Assembly: GCA_947579665.1 (NCBI GenBank)
Contig: CANPUZ010000059.1
Span: 62,001 to 126,000, forward strand
Direction of reading: 5' to 3'
DNA: 64,000 nt
Source: Sympetrum striolatum
Lineage: Eukaryota; Arthropoda; Insecta; Odonata; Libellulidae
Below, piece after piece: positions 1 through 13,661 of the stretch. Made by a program: the position numbers and the translations under genes. Positions within the stretch are counted from its first letter, which is position 1; every line of letters starts with the position of its first letter. The notes under the pieces were generated by a model that made no database searches, was not told the DNA's origin, and was given only the letters and a program-made list of their open reading frames with translations.

Positions 1-1908
1 TACTAGTTTTCCTTCATCATTTTATCACGAAATTACCGAAAAAAGGAACGAAAACGGATAATTTTAGCGAAATTTTTATTTTTTTCCTCAATTTACTCGT
101 TTTTCTTCATCATTTTATCACGAAATTACCGAAAAAAGGGACGATAACGGATAATTCTAGCGAAATTTCTATTTTTTCCTCAACTCGTTTTTTTTCCTCA
201 TTTTATGTCGAAATTACCGAAAAAACGGACGAAAACGGATATTTTAGCGAAAATTTTATTTTTTTCCTCTATTTACTTGTTTTTTTCCTCATTTCATGAC
301 GAAATTACGAAAAAAGGGACGAAAACGGATAATTTTAGCGAAATTTCTATTTTTTTCCTCTATATGCTCGATTTTTTCTTAATTTTATGACGAAATTACC
401 GGAAAAAGGGACGAAAACGGATAATTTTAGCGAAATTTTTATTTTTTTTCTGAATTTACTCGTTTTTCTTCATCATTTTATCACGAAATTATTGAAAAAA
501 GGGACGAAAACGGATAATTTTAACGAAATTTCTATTTTTTTCCTCTATTTACTCGATTTTTTTCCACATTTTATGACGAAATTACCGAATAAAGGGACGA
601 AAAAGGATATTTTAGCGAAATTTTTATTTTTTTCCTCAATTTACTATTTTTTCTTCATCATTTTATCAGGAAATTACCGAAAAAATGGACGAAAACGGTA
701 AATTTTAGCGAAATTTTTAATTTTTTCCTCTATTTACTCGATTATTTTCCTCATTTTATGACGTAATTACCAAAAAAAATGATGAAAACAGATAATTTTA
801 GCGAAATATCTATTTTTTCCTCTATTTACTCGTCCTTTTACCACATTTTATGACGAAATTACCGAAAAATGGCTGAAAACGGATAATTTTCGCAAAATTT
901 CTATTTTTTCCTCTATTTACTCCTTTTTTTCCTCATTATATGACGAAATTACAGAAAAAAGGGCCGAAAACGGATAATTTTAGCGAAATTTTTATTTTTT
1001 TTTCCACTATTTACTCGTTTTTTTTCCTCATTTTATGACGATTATACCAAAAAAGGGACGAAAACGGATAATTTTACCAAAATTTCTATTTTTTCCTCTA
1101 TTTACTCGTTTTTTCCTCATTTTATGAAGAAATTACCGGAAAAAGGGACGAAAAAGGATAATTTTAGCGAAATTTTAATTTTTTTCTTCAATTTACTCGT
1201 TTTCTTCATCATTTTATCACGAAATTACCGAAAAAAGGGACGAAAACGGAAAATTTTAGCGAAATTTCTATTTTTTTCCTCAAATTTACTCGTTTTTTCC
1301 TCATTTTATGACGGAATTACCGAAAAAAGGGACGAAAACGGATAATTTTAGCGAAATTTCTATTTTTTCCACTATTTACTCGTTGTCTTTCTTCAATTAA
1401 TATATAAATTACCGAAAAAAGGGTCGAAAGTGGATAATTTTATCGAAATTTGTATTTTTTTCCTCTATTTACTCGTTTTTTTCCTCATTTCATGACGAAA
1501 TTACCGAAAAAAGGGTTGAAAATGGATAATTTTAGCGAAATTTCAATTTTTTTCCTCCATTTGCTCGTTTTTTTTCTTCAATTTATGACGAAATTACCGT
1601 AAAAAGGGACGAAAACGGAGAATTTTAGCGAAATTTTTATTTTTTTCCTCAATTTACTCGTTTTTCTTCATCATTTTATCACGAAATTACCGAAAAAAGG
1701 GACGAAAACGGATAATTTTAACGAAATTTCTATTTTTTTCCTGTATTTACTCGATTTTTTCCACATTTTATGACGAAATTACCAAATAAAGGGACGAAAA
1801 AACGGATAATTTTTGCGAAATTTTTATATTTTTCCTCAATTTACTATTTTTTCTTCATCATTTTATCAGGAAATTAACGAAAAATTGGACGAAAACGGAT
1901 AATTTTAG
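1..1908 (+). repeat. Satellite segment at left edge
   Basis: This stretch of about 21 monomers enters the window mid-array. Its first ~380 bases match 8316 onward at an offset of 8315. The monomer series near 387-700 resembles 34233-34547, 45397-45711 and 55440-55754. Around 1385-1420 one monomer is unusually diverged, reading CAATTAATATATAAATTACC where other copies have a TTTTATATCG start. No gene-like or unique sequence is present. Confidence 0.8.
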
Positions 1909-4217
1909 CGATATTTTTAATTTTTTCCTCTATTTACTCGATTTTTTTCTTAATTTTATGACGAAATTACCGAAAAAAGGGACGAAAACGGATAATTTTA
2001 TCGAAATTACTATTTTTTTCCTCTATTTGCTCGTTTTTTTTCTTCATTTTATCACGAAATTACCGAAAAAAGGGACCAAAACGAATAATTTTAGCTAAAT
2101 TTCTATTTTTACCTCTATTTACTCGTTTTTTTTCCTCATTTTATGTCGAAATTACCGAGAAAAGGGACGAAAACGGATAATTTTAGCGAAATATTTATTT
2201 TTTTCCTCAATTTACTCGTTTTTCTTCATCATTTTATCACGAAATTACCGAAAAAAGGGACGATAACGGATAATTTTAGCGAAATTTCTATTTTTTCCTC
2301 AACTCGTTTTTTTTCCTCATTTAAGTCGAAATTACCGAATAAAGGGATGAAAACGGATATTTTAGCGAAATTTTCATTTTTTTCCTCAATTTACTCGTTT
2401 TTCTTCTTCATTTTATCACGAAATTACCGAAGACAGGGACGAAAACGGATAATTTAAGCGAAATTTTTATTTTTCTCCTTCATTTGTTCTTTTTTTTTCA
2501 TCATTTTATTACGAAATTACACAAAAAAGGGACGAAAACGGATAATTTTAGCGAAATTTCTATTTTTTCCTCTATTAACTCGTTTTTTTCCTCATTTTAT
2601 ATCGAAATTACCGAAAAAAGGGACGAAAACGGATAATTTTATCGAAATTTTTATTTTTTTCCTCTATTTAGTCGTTTTTTTTCCTCATTTTAAGACGAAA
2701 TTACTGAAAAAAGGGACGAAAATGGATAATTTTAGCGAAATTTCAATTTTTTTTCTCTATTTACTCGTTTTTTTTCCTCATTTTATGACGAAATTACCGA
2801 AAAAAGGGACGATAACGGATAATTTTAGCGAAATTTGTATTTTTGTCCTCTATTTACTCGATTTTTTTCCTCATTTTACGACGAAATAACCGAAAATGGA
2901 TAATTTGAGCGAAATTTTTATTTTTTCCTCAATTTACTCGTTTTTTTTTCTTCATTTTATGACGAGATTACTGAAAAAAGGAACGAAAACGGATAATTTT
3001 AGCGAAATTTCTATTTTTTTCTCTATTTATTCGATTTTCCTCTATTTACTCGTTTTTTTCCCTCATTTTATGACGAAATTACAGATAAAATGGACGAAAA
3101 GGGATAATTTTAGCGAAATTTTTATTTTTTTCCTCAATTTACTCGTTTTTCTTCATCATTTTATCACGAAATTACCAAAAAAAGGGACGACAACGGATAA
3201 TTTTAACGAAATTTCTATTTTTTTCCTTTATTTACTCGATTTTTTTTCCACATTTTATGTCGAAATTACCGAATAAAGGGACAAAAACGGATAATTTTAG
3301 CGAAATTTTAATTTTTTTTCCTCTATTTACTCGATATTTTTCCTCATTTTATGAAGTAATTACCGAAAAAAGAGATGAAAACGGATAATTTTAGTGAAAT
3401 TTCAATTATTTTCTCTATTTACTCGTTTTTTTCCTACTTTTATGGCGAAATTACCGAAAAAAGGGACGAAAACGGATAATTTTAGCGAAATTTCTATTAT
3501 TTCCTCAATTTACTCGTTTTCTTCATCATTTTATCACGAAATTACCGAAAAAAGGGACGAAAACGGATAATTTTAGCGATATTTTTAATTTTTTCCTCTA
3601 TTTACTCGATTTTTTTCTTCATTTTATGACGAAATTCCCGAAAAAAGGAACGAAAACGGATAATTTAAGCGAAACTTCTCTTTTTTACTCTATTTACTCG
3701 TTTTTCTTCCTCATTTTATCACGAAATTACCGAAAAAAGGGACGAAAACGGATAATTTTATCGAAATTACTATTTTTTTCCTCTATTTGCTCGTTTTTTT
3801 TCTTCATTTTATCACGAAATTACCGAAAAAAGGGACGAAATCGGATAATTTTAGCGAAATTTCTATTTTTTCCTCTATTTACCCGTTTTTTCCTCATTTT
3901 ATGACTAAATTACCGAAAAAAGTGCCGAAAACGGATAATTTTAGCGAAATTTCTATATTTTCCTTTATTTACTCCATTTTTTCTCATTTTATGACGACAT
4001 TACCGAAAAAAGGGTCGATATCGGATAATTTTAGCGAAATTTCTATTTTTTCCTCTATTTACTCGTCCTTTTTCCTCATTTTATGACGAAATAACCGAAA
4101 AAATGGCCGAAAACGGATAATTTTCGAGAAATTTCTATTTTTCCTCTATTTACTCGTTTGTTTTCCTCATTATATGACGAAATTACAGAAAAAAGGGCCG
4201 AAAACGGATAATTTTAG
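1909..4217 (+). repeat. Higher-order repeat, copy a (~2.31 kb)
   Basis: This is the first member of a direct tandem pair with 4218-6722. The 5' part aligns at an offset of 2309 (for example 1950 to 4259, 2143 to 4452) and the 3' part at 2505 (3626 to 6131, 4174 to 6679). Compared with copy b it lacks about 185 bp, two monomers, near 2455 and a further 11 bp near 2896. Otherwise the two are almost identical, including rare variants such as AGGGACCAAAACGAATAATT, so the duplication is young. Boundaries are approximate to about 20 bp. Confidence 0.85.
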
Positions 4218-6722
4218 CGAAATTTTTAATTTTTTCCTCTATTTACTCGATTTTTTTCTTAATTTTATGACGAAATTACCGAAAAAAGGGACGAAAACGG
4301 ATAATTTTATCGAAATTACTATTTTTTTCCTCTATTTGCTCGTTTTTTTTCTTCATCTTATCACGAAATTACCGAAAAAAGGGACCAAAACGAATAATTT
4401 TAGCTAAATTTCTATTTTTACCTCTATTTACTCGTTTTTTTTCCTCATTTTATGTCGAAATTACCGAGAAAAGGGACGAAAACGGATAATTTTAGCGAAA
4501 TATTTATTTTTTTCCTCAATTTACTCGTTTTTCTTCATCATTTTATCACGAAATTACCGAAAAAAGGGACGATAACGGATAATTTTAGCGAAATTTCTAT
4601 TTTTTCCTCAACTCGTTTTTTTTCCTCATTTTAGTCGAAATTACCGAATAAAGGGATGAAAACGGATATTTTAGCGAAATTTTTATTTTTTTCCTCAATT
4701 TACTCGTTTTTCTTCTTCATTTTATCACGAAATTACCGAATACAGGGATGAAAACGGATAATTTTAGCGAAATTTTTATTTTTTTCCTCAATTTACTCGT
4801 TTATTTTCCACATTTTATAACAAAATTACCGAAAAAAGGGTCAAAAACGGAAAATTTTAGCAAATTTTCTATTTTTTCCCCAATTTACTGGTTTTTTTTC
4901 CGCATTTTATCACGAAGTTACGGAAAAAAGGGACGAAAACGGATAATTTATGCGAAATTTTTATTTTTCTCCTTCATTTGTTCTTTTTTTTTCATCATTT
5001 TATTACGAAATTACCGAAAAAAGGGACGAAAACGGATAATTTTAGCGAAATTTCTATTTTTTCCTCTATTAACTCGTTTTTTTCCTCATTTTATATCGAA
5101 ATTACCGAAAAAGGGGTCGAAAACGGATAATTTTATCGAAATTTTTATTTTTTTCCTCTATTTAGTCGTTTTTTTTCCTCATTTTAAGACGAAATTACTG
5201 AAAAAAGGGACGAAAATGGATAATTTTAGCGAAATTTCAATTTTTTTTCTCTATTTACTCGTTTTTTTTCCTCATTTTATGACGAAATTACCGAAAAAAG
5301 GGACGATAACGGATAATTTTAGCGAAATTTGTATTTTTGTCCTCTATTTACTCGATTTTTTTCCTCATTTTACGACGAAATAACCGAAAAAAGGGACGAA
5401 AATGGATAATTTGAGCGAAATTTTTATTTTTTCCTCAATTTACTCGTTTTTTTTTCTTCATTTTATGACGAGATTACTGAAAAAAGGAACGAAAACGGAT
5501 AATTTTAGCGAAATTTCTATTTTTTTCTCTATTTATTCGATTTTCCTCTATTTACTCGTTTTTTTTCCTCATTTTATGACGAAATTACAGATAAAATGGA
5601 CGAAAAGGGATAATTTTAGCGAAATTTTTATTTTTTTCCTCAATTTACTCGTTTTTCTTCATCATTTTATCACGAAATTACCAAAAAAAGGGACGACAAC
5701 GGATAATTTTAACGAAATTTCTATTTTTTTCCTTTATTTACTCGATTTTTTTTCCACATTTTATGTCGAAATTACCGAATAAAGGGACAAAAACGGATAA
5801 TTTTAGCGAAATTTTAATTTTTTTCCTCTATTTACTCGATATTTTTCCTCATTTTATGAAGTAATTACCGAAAAAAGAGATGAAAATGGATAGTTTTAGT
5901 GAAATTTCAATTATTTTCTCTATTTACTCGTTTTTTTCCTACTTTTATGGCGAAATTACCGAAAAAAGGGACGAAAACGGATAATTTTAGCGAAATTTCT
6001 ATTATTTCCTCAATTTACTCGTTTTCTTCATCATTTTATCACGAAATTACCGAAAAAAGGGACGAAAACGGATAATTTTAGCGATATTTTTAATTTTTTC
6101 CTCTATTTACTCGATTTTTTTCTTCATTTTATGACGAAATTCCCGAAAAAAGGAACGAAAACGGATAATTTAAGCGAAACTTCTCTTTTTTACTCTATTT
6201 ACTCGTTTTTCTTCCTCATTTTATCACGAAATTACCGAAAAAAGGGACGAAAACGGATAATTTTATCGAAATTACTATTTTTTTCCTCTATTTGCTCGTT
6301 TTTTTTCTTCATTTTATCACGAAATTACCGAAAAAAGGGACGAAATCGGATAATTTTAGCGAAATTTCTATTTTTTCCTCTATTTACCCGTTTTTTCCTC
6401 ATTTTATGACTAAATTACCGAAAAAAGGGCCGAAAACGGATATTTTTAGCGAAATTTCTATATTTTCCTTTATTTACTCCATTTTTTCTCATTTTATGAC
6501 GACATTACCGAAAAAAGGGTCGATATCGGATAATTTTAGCGAAATTTCAATTTTTTCCTCTATTTACTCGTCCTTTTTCCTCATTTTATGACGAAATAAC
6601 CGAAAAAATGGCCGAAAACGGATAATTTTCGAGAAATTTCTATTTTTCCTCTATTTACTCGTTTGTTTTCCTCATTATATGACGAAATTACAGAAAAAAG
6701 GGCCGAAAACGGATAATTTTAG
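4218..6722 (+). repeat. Higher-order repeat, copy b (~2.5 kb)
   Basis: This is the second member of the direct pair, starting where copy a ends with no spacer. It keeps two monomers that copy a lacks, including the variant with CAAATTTTCTATTTTTTCCC near 4860 that also occurs near 16400 and 20790. The longest open frame in the window (4748-5383, 211 codons) falls here and is only seven satellite monomers read through, so I do not call it a gene. Parts of its 3' half recur in blocks at 11.2-11.9 kb and 18.1-19.1 kb. Confidence 0.85.
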
Positions 6723-7048
6723 CGAAATTTCTATTTTTTCCTCTATTAACTCGTTTTTTCCTTATCTTATGACGAAATTACCGAAAAAAGGGACGAAAAC
6801 GGATAATTTTAGCGAAATTTCTATTTTTTCCTTCATTTGCTCGTTTTTTTTCCTCATTTTATGAAGAAATTACCGAAAAAAGGGACGAAAAAGGATAATT
6901 TTAGCGAAATTTTTATTTTTCTTCCTCAATTTACTCGTTTTTTTTCATCATTTTATGACGAAATTACCGTAAAAAGGGACGAAAACGGAGAATTTTAGCG
7001 AAATTTTTATTTTTTTCCTCAATTTACTAATTTTTCTTCATTATTTTA
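6723..7048 (+). repeat. Linking satellite monomers
   Basis: Three to four monomers join the 2.5-kb repeat to block P1. They include the ATGAAG-start monomer and the variant with CCGTAAAAAGGGACG and GGAGAATTTT. Similar series occur near 19380-19560 and 33480-33660. Nothing other than satellite is seen. Confidence 0.75.
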
Positions 7049-8650
7049 TCACGAAATTACCGAAAAAAGGGACGAAAACGGATAATTTTAACGAAATTTC
7101 TATTTTTTTCTTCTATTTACTCGTTTTTTTCCTCATTTCATGACGAAATTACCGAAACAATGGACGAAAACGGATAATTTTAGCGAAATTTCTATTTTTT
7201 CCTCTATTTACTCGTCCTTTTACCACATTTTATGACGAAATTACCGAAAAAATGGCTGAAAACGGATAATTTTCGTGAAATTTCTATTTTTTCCTCTATT
7301 TACTCCTTTTTTTTCCTCATTATATGACGAAATTACAGAAAAAAGGGCCGAAAACGGATAATTTTAGCGAAATTTTTATTTTTTTTTTCCACTATTTACT
7401 CGTTTTTTTTCCTCATTTTATGACGATTTTACCAAAAAAAGGGACGAAAACGGATAATTTTACCGAAATTTCTATTTTTTCCTCTATTTACTCGTTTTTT
7501 CCTCATTTTATGACGAAATTACCGAAAAAAGGGACGAAAACGGATAATTTTAGAGAAATTTCTATTTTTTCCTCAATTTGCTCTTTTTTTTTCCTCATTT
7601 TATGAAGAAATTACCGAAAAAAGGGACGAAAAAGGATTATTTTAGCGAAATTTTAATTTTTTTCTTCAATTTACTCGTTTTCTTCATCATTTTATCACGA
7701 AATTACCGAAAAAAGGGAAGAAAACGGAAAATTTTAGCGAAATTTCTATTTTTTTCCTCAAATTTACTCGTTTTTTCCTCATTTTATGACGGAATTACCG
7801 AAAAAAGGGACGAAAACGGATAATTTTAGCGAAATTTCTATTTTTTCCACTATTTACTCGTTGTCTTTCCTCATTTTATATCGAAATTACCGAAAAAAGG
7901 GTCGAAAGCGGATAATTTTATCGAAATTTGTATTTTTTTCCTCTATTTACTCGTTTTTTTCCTCATTTCATGACGAAATTACGAAAAAAGGGACGAAAAG
8001 GGATAATTTTAGCGAAATTTCTATTTTTGTCCTCTATATGCTCGATTTTTTCTTCATTTTATGACGAAATTACCGGAAAAAGGGACGAAAACGGATAATT
8101 TTAGCGAAATTTTTATTTTTTTCCTCAAATTGCTAATTTTTCTTCATCATTTTATCACGAAATTACCGAAAAAAGGGACGAAAACGGATAATTTTAACGA
8201 AATTTCTATTTTTTTCTTCTATTTACTCGTTTTTTTCCTCATTTCATGACGAAATTACCGAAACAATGGACGAAAACGGATAATTTTAGCGAAATTTTTA
8301 TTTTTTTCCTCAATTTACTAGTTTTCCTTCATCATTTTATCACGAAATTACCGAAAAAAGGAACGAAAACGGATAATTTTAGCGAAATTTTTATTTTTTT
8401 CCTCAATTTACTCGTTTTTCTTCATCATTTTATCACGAAATTACCGAAAAAAGGGACGATAACGGATAATTCTAGCAAAATTTCTATTTTTTCCTCAACT
8501 CGTTTTTTTTCCTCATTTTATGTCGAAATTACCGAAAAAACGGACGAAAACGGATAATTTTAACGAAATTTTATTTTTTTCCTCTATTTACTCGTTTTTT
8601 TCCTCATTTCATGACGAAATTACCAAAAAAGGGACGAAAACGGATAATTT
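7049..8650 (+). repeat. Block P, copy 1
   Basis: This block repeats at 12061-13661 with an offset of 5011-5012 (7324 to 12336, 7786 to 12798, 8246 to 13257, 8520 to 13531). It includes an ordered series of diagnostic monomers: the ATATGACG start with ACAGAAAAAAGGGCCG, the ATGACGATTTTACC start, the ATGAAG start, the ATGACGG start followed by CGTTGTCTTTCC, the CCGAAACAATGG variant and the 88-bp class. The shared order over 1.6 kb shows that the block was copied as a unit. Confidence 0.85.
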
Positions 8651-9311
8651 TAGCGAAATTTCTATTTTTTTCCTCTATATGCTCGATTTTTTCTTTATTT
8701 TATGACGAAATTACCGAATAAAGGGCCGAAAACGGATAATTTTTGCGAAATTTTTATTTTTTTCCTCACTTTACTATTTTTTCTTCATCATTTTATCAGG
8801 AAATTACCGAAAAAATGGACGAAAACGGTAAATTTTAGCGAAATTTTTAATTTTTTCCTCTATTTACTCGATTATTTTCCTCATTTTATGACGTAATTAC
8901 CAAAAAAAATGATGAAAACAGATAATTTTAGCGAAATATCTATTTTTTCCTCTATTTACTCTTTTTTTTCCTCATTTTATGAAGAAATTACCGAAAAAAG
9001 GAACGAAAACGGATAATTTTAGCGAAATTTCTATTTTTTCCTCTATTTACCCGTTTTTTTCTTCATTTTCTGACTAAATTACCGAAAAAAGGGCCGAAAA
9101 CGGATAATTTTTGCGAAATTTCTATATTTTCCTTTATTTACTCCATTTTTTCTCATTTTATGACGAAATTACCGAAAAAAGGGTCGTTATCGGATAATTT
9201 TAGCGAAATTTCTATTTTTTCCTCTAATTACTCGTCCTTTTACCACATTTTATGTCGAAATTACCGGAAAAATGGCTGAAAACGGATAATTTTCGCGAAA
9301 TTTCTATTTTT
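8651..9311 (+). repeat. Satellite segment between blocks P1 and J1
   Basis: About seven monomers. The set includes the ATGATGAAAACAG variant (near 8900), the TTTCTGACTAAATT start and a copy of the GGGTCGATATCGG class changed to GGGTCGTTATCGG near 9184. The same series is found near 13.9-14.25 kb, 22.1-22.5 kb and 59.4-59.8 kb. No other feature is visible. Confidence 0.75.
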
Positions 9312-11910
9312 TCCTCTATTTACTCCTTTTTTTCCTCATTATATGACGAAATTACAGAAAAAAGGGCCGAAAACGGATAATTTTAGCGAAATTTTTATTT
9401 TTTTTTCCACTATTTACTCGTTTTTTTTTTCCTCATTTTATGACGATTTTACCAAAAAAGGGACGAAAACGGATAATTTTACCGAAATTTCTATTTTTTC
9501 CTCTATTTACTCGTTTTTTCCTCATTTTATGACGAAATTACCGAAAAAAGGGACGAAAACGGATAATTTTAGCGAAATTTCTATTTTTTCCTCAATTTGC
9601 TCGTATTTTTCCCTCATTTTATGAAGAAATTACCGAAAAAAGGGACGAAAAAGTATAATTTTAGCGAAATTTTAATTTTTTTCTTCAATTTACTCGTTTT
9701 CTTCATCATTTTATCACGAAATTACCGAAAAAAGGGACGAAAACGGAAAATTTTAGCGAAATTTCTATTTTTTTCCTCAAATTTACTCGTTTTTTCCTCA
9801 TTTTATGACGGAATTACCGAAAAAAGGGACGAAAACGGATAATTTTAGCAAAATTTCTATTTTTTCCACTATTTACTCGTTGTCTTTCCTCATTTTATAT
9901 CGAAATTACCGAAAAAAGGGTCGAAAGCGGATAATTTTATCGAAATTTGTATTTTTTTCCTCTATTTACTCGTTTTTTTCCTCATTTCATGACGAAAATA
10001 CCGAAAAAAGGGTTGAAAATGGATAATTTTAGCGAAATTTCAATTTTTTTCCTCCATTTGCTCGTTTTTTTTCTTCAATTTATGACGAAATTACCGTAAA
10101 AAGGGACGAAAACGGAGAATTTTAGCGAAATTTTTATTTTTTTCCTCAATTTACTCGTTTTTCTTCATCATTTTATTACGAAATTACCGAAAAAAGGAAC
10201 GAAAACGGATAATTTTAGCGAAATTTCTATTTTTTCCTCTATTAACTCGTTTTTTTCCTCATTTTATATCGAAATTACCGAAAAAAGGGACGAAAACGGA
10301 TAATTTTATCGAAATTTTTATTTTTTTCCTCTATTTAGTCGTTTTTTTTCCTCATTTTAAGACGAAATTACCGAAAAAAGGGACGAAAATGGATAATTTT
10401 AGCGAAATTTCAATTTTTTTCCTCTATTTACTCGTTTTTTTTCCTCATTTTATGACGAAATTATCGAAAAAAGGGACGATAACGGATAATTTTAGCGAAA
10501 TTTGTATTTTTGTCCTCTATTTACTCGATTTTTTTCCTCATTTTACGACGAAATAACCGAAAAAAGGGACGAAAATGGATAATTTGTGCGAAATTTTTAT
10601 TTTTTCCTCAATTTACTCATTTTTTTTCCTCATTTTATGACGAGATTACCGAAAAAAGGAACGAAAACGGATAATTTTAGCGAAATTTCTATTTTTTTCT
10701 CTATTTATTCGATTTTCCTCTATTTATTCGTTTTTTTTCCTCATTTTATGACGAAATTACCGAAAAAAGGGACGAAAACGGATAATTTTAGCGAAATTTC
10801 TATATTTTCCTCAATTTGCTCGTTTTTTTTCCTCGTTTTATGACGAAATTACCGATAAAATGGATGAAAACGGATTATTTTAGCGAAATTTTAATTTTTT
10901 TCCTCTATTTACTCGATATTTTTCCTCATTTTATGACGTAATTACCGAAAAAAGGGATGAAAACGGATAATTTTTGCGAAATTTCTATTTTTTCCTCTAT
11001 TTACCCGTTTTTTTCCACATTTTATGGCGAAATTACCGAAAAAAGGGACGAAAATGGATAATTTTAGCGAAATTTTTATTTTTTCCTCAATTTACTCGTT
11101 TTTTTTCCTCATTTTATGACGAAATTACCAAAAAAAGGAACGAAAACGGATAATTTTAGCGAAATTTCTATTTTTTTCTCTATTTAATCGATTTTCCTCT
11201 ATTTACTCGTTTTTTTTCCTCATTTTATGACGAAATTACAGATAAAATGGACGAAAAGGGATAATTTTAGCGAAATTTTTATTTTTTTCCTCAATTTACT
11301 CGTTTTTCTTCATCATTTTATCACGAAATTACCAAAAAAAGGGACGACAACGGATAATTTTAACGAAATTTCTATTTTTTTCCTTTATTTACTCGATTTT
11401 TTTTCCACATTTTATGTCGAAATTACCGAATAAAGGGACAAAAACGGATAATTTTAGCGAAATTTTAATTTTTTTCCTCTATTTACTCGATATTTTTCCT
11501 CATTTTATGAAGTAATTACCGAAAAAAGGGATGAAAACGGATAATTTTAGTGAAATTTCAATTTTTTTCTCTATTTACTCGTTTTTTTCCTACTTTTATG
11601 GCGAAATTACCGAAAAAAGTGACGAAAACGGATAATTTTAGCGAAATTTCTATTATTTCCTCAATTTACTCGTTTTCTTCATCATTTTATCACGAAATTA
11701 CCGAAAAAAGGGACGAAAACGGATAATTTTAGCGATATTTTTAATTTTTTCCTCTATTTACTCGATTTTTTTCTTCATTTTATGACGAAATTACCGAAAA
11801 AAGGGACGAAAACGGATAATTTTAGCGAAACTTCTCTTTTTTACTCTATTTACTCGTTTTTCTTCCTCATTTTATCACGAAATTACCGAAAAAAGGGACG
11901 AAAACGGATA
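9312..11910 (+). repeat. Block J, copy 1 (~2.6 kb)
   Basis: This block recurs at 15516-18755. The offset starts at 6203-6204 (9343 to 15547, 9805 to 16008), falls to 6090 after a 113-bp difference, rises to 6366 after a three-monomer difference (10637 to 17003, 11116 to 17482) and ends at 6845 (11227 to 18072, 11782 to 18627). The changes in offset mark where the copies gained or lost monomers. It holds two starts of the ~480-bp sub-repeat at 10637 and 11116, one fewer than copy 2. Confidence 0.85.
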
Positions 11911-12060
11911 ATTTTAGCGAAATTTCTATTTTTTCCTTCATTTGCTCGTTTTTTTTCCTCATTTTATGAAGAAATTACCGAAAAAAGGGACGAAAAAGGA
12001 TAATTTTAGCGAAATTTTTATTTTTCTTCCTCAATTTACTCGTTTTTTTTCATCATTTTA

Positions 12061-13661
12061 TCACGAAATTACCGAAAAAAGTGACGAAAACGGATAATTT
12101 TAACGAAATTTCTATTTTTTTCTTCTATTTACTCGTTTTTTTCCTCATTTCATGACGAAATTACCGAATCAATGGACGAAAACGGATAATTTTAGCGAAA
12201 TTTCTATTTTTTCCTCTATTTACTCGTCCTTTTACCACATTTTATGACGAAATTACCGAAAAAATGGCTGAAAACGGATAATTTTCGCGAAATTTCTATT
12301 TTTTCCTCTATTTACTCCTTTTTTTTCCTCATTATATGACGAAATTACAGAAAAAAGGGCCGAAAACGGATAATTTTAGCGAATTTTTTTTTTTTTTTTT
12401 CCACTATTTACTCGTTTTTTTTCCTCATTTTATGACGATTTTACCAAAAAAAGGGACGAAAACGGATAATTTTACCGAAATTTCTATTTTTTCCTCTATT
12501 TACTCGTTTTTTCCTCATTTTATGACGAAATTACCGAAAAAAGGGACGAAAACGGATAATTTTAGCGAAATTTCTATTTTTTCCTCAATTTGCTCGTTTT
12601 TTTACCTCATTTTATGAAGAAATTACCGAAAAAAGGGACGAAAAAGGATAATTTTAGCGAAATTTTAATTTTTTTCTTCAATTTACTCGTTTTCTTCATC
12701 ATTTTATCACGAAATTACCGAAAAAAGGGACGAAAACGGAAAATTTTAGCGAAATTTCTATTTTTTTCCTCAAATTTACTCGTTTTTTCCTCATTTTATG
12801 ACGGAATTACCGAAAAAAGGGACGAAAACGGATAATTTTAGCGAAATTTCTATTTTTTCCACTATCTACTCGTTGTCTTTCCTCATTTTATATCGAAATT
12901 ACCGAAAAAAGGGTCGAAAGCGGATAATTTTATCGAAATTTTTATTTTTTTCCTCTATTTACTCGTTTTTTTCCTCATTTCATGACGAAATTACGAAAAA
13001 AGGGACGAAAACGGATAATTTTAGCGAAATTTCTATTTTTTTCCTCTATATGCTCGATTTTTTCTTCATTTTATGACGAAATTACCGGAAAAAGGGACGA
13101 AAACGGATAATTTTAGCGAAATTTTTATTTTTTACCTCAAATTACTAATTTTTCTTCATCATTTTATCACGAAATTACCGAAAAAGGGACGAAAACGGAT
13201 AATTTTAACGAAATTTCTATTTTTTTCTTCTATTTACTCGTTTTTTTCCTCATTTCATGACGAAATTACCGAAACAATGGACGAAAACGGATAATTTTAG
13301 CGAAATTTTTATTTTTTTCCTCAATTTACTAGTTTTCCTACATCATTTTATCACGAAATTACCGAAAAAAGGAACGAAAACGGATAATATTAGCGAAATT
13401 TTTATTTTTTTCCTCAATTTACTCGTTTTTCTTCATCATTTTATAACGAAATTACCGAAAAAAGGGACGAAAACGGATAATTCTAGCGAAATTTCTATTT
13501 TTTCCTCAACTCGTTTTTTTTCCTCATTTTATGTCGAAATTACCGAAAAAACGGACGAAAACGGATAATTTTAACGAAATTTTATTTTTTTCCTCTATTT
13601 ACTCGTTTTTTTCCTCATTTCATGACGAAATTACCAAAAAAGGGACGAAAACGGATAATTT
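12061..13661 (+). repeat. Block P, copy 2
   Basis: It matches 7049-8650 throughout at an offset of about 5012. Its right two-thirds, from the ATGAAG monomer at 12614, is directly repeated at 14263 with an offset of 1649-1650. One monomer near 12380 has an unusually long T run (about 18 T in a row) where the sister copy is interrupted by an A; run length at such a site is prone to sequencing error. About 150 bp of ordinary satellite (11911-12060) separates this block from J1. Confidence 0.85.

Noticed and set aside
4748..5383. A 211-codon open frame on the + strand, the longest in the window
   Set aside because: It is seven satellite monomers read through. The same peptide-like phrases recur in all parts of the array with frame changes wherever a T run varies, and sister copies break the frame. 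There is no start context, domain or conservation of frame.
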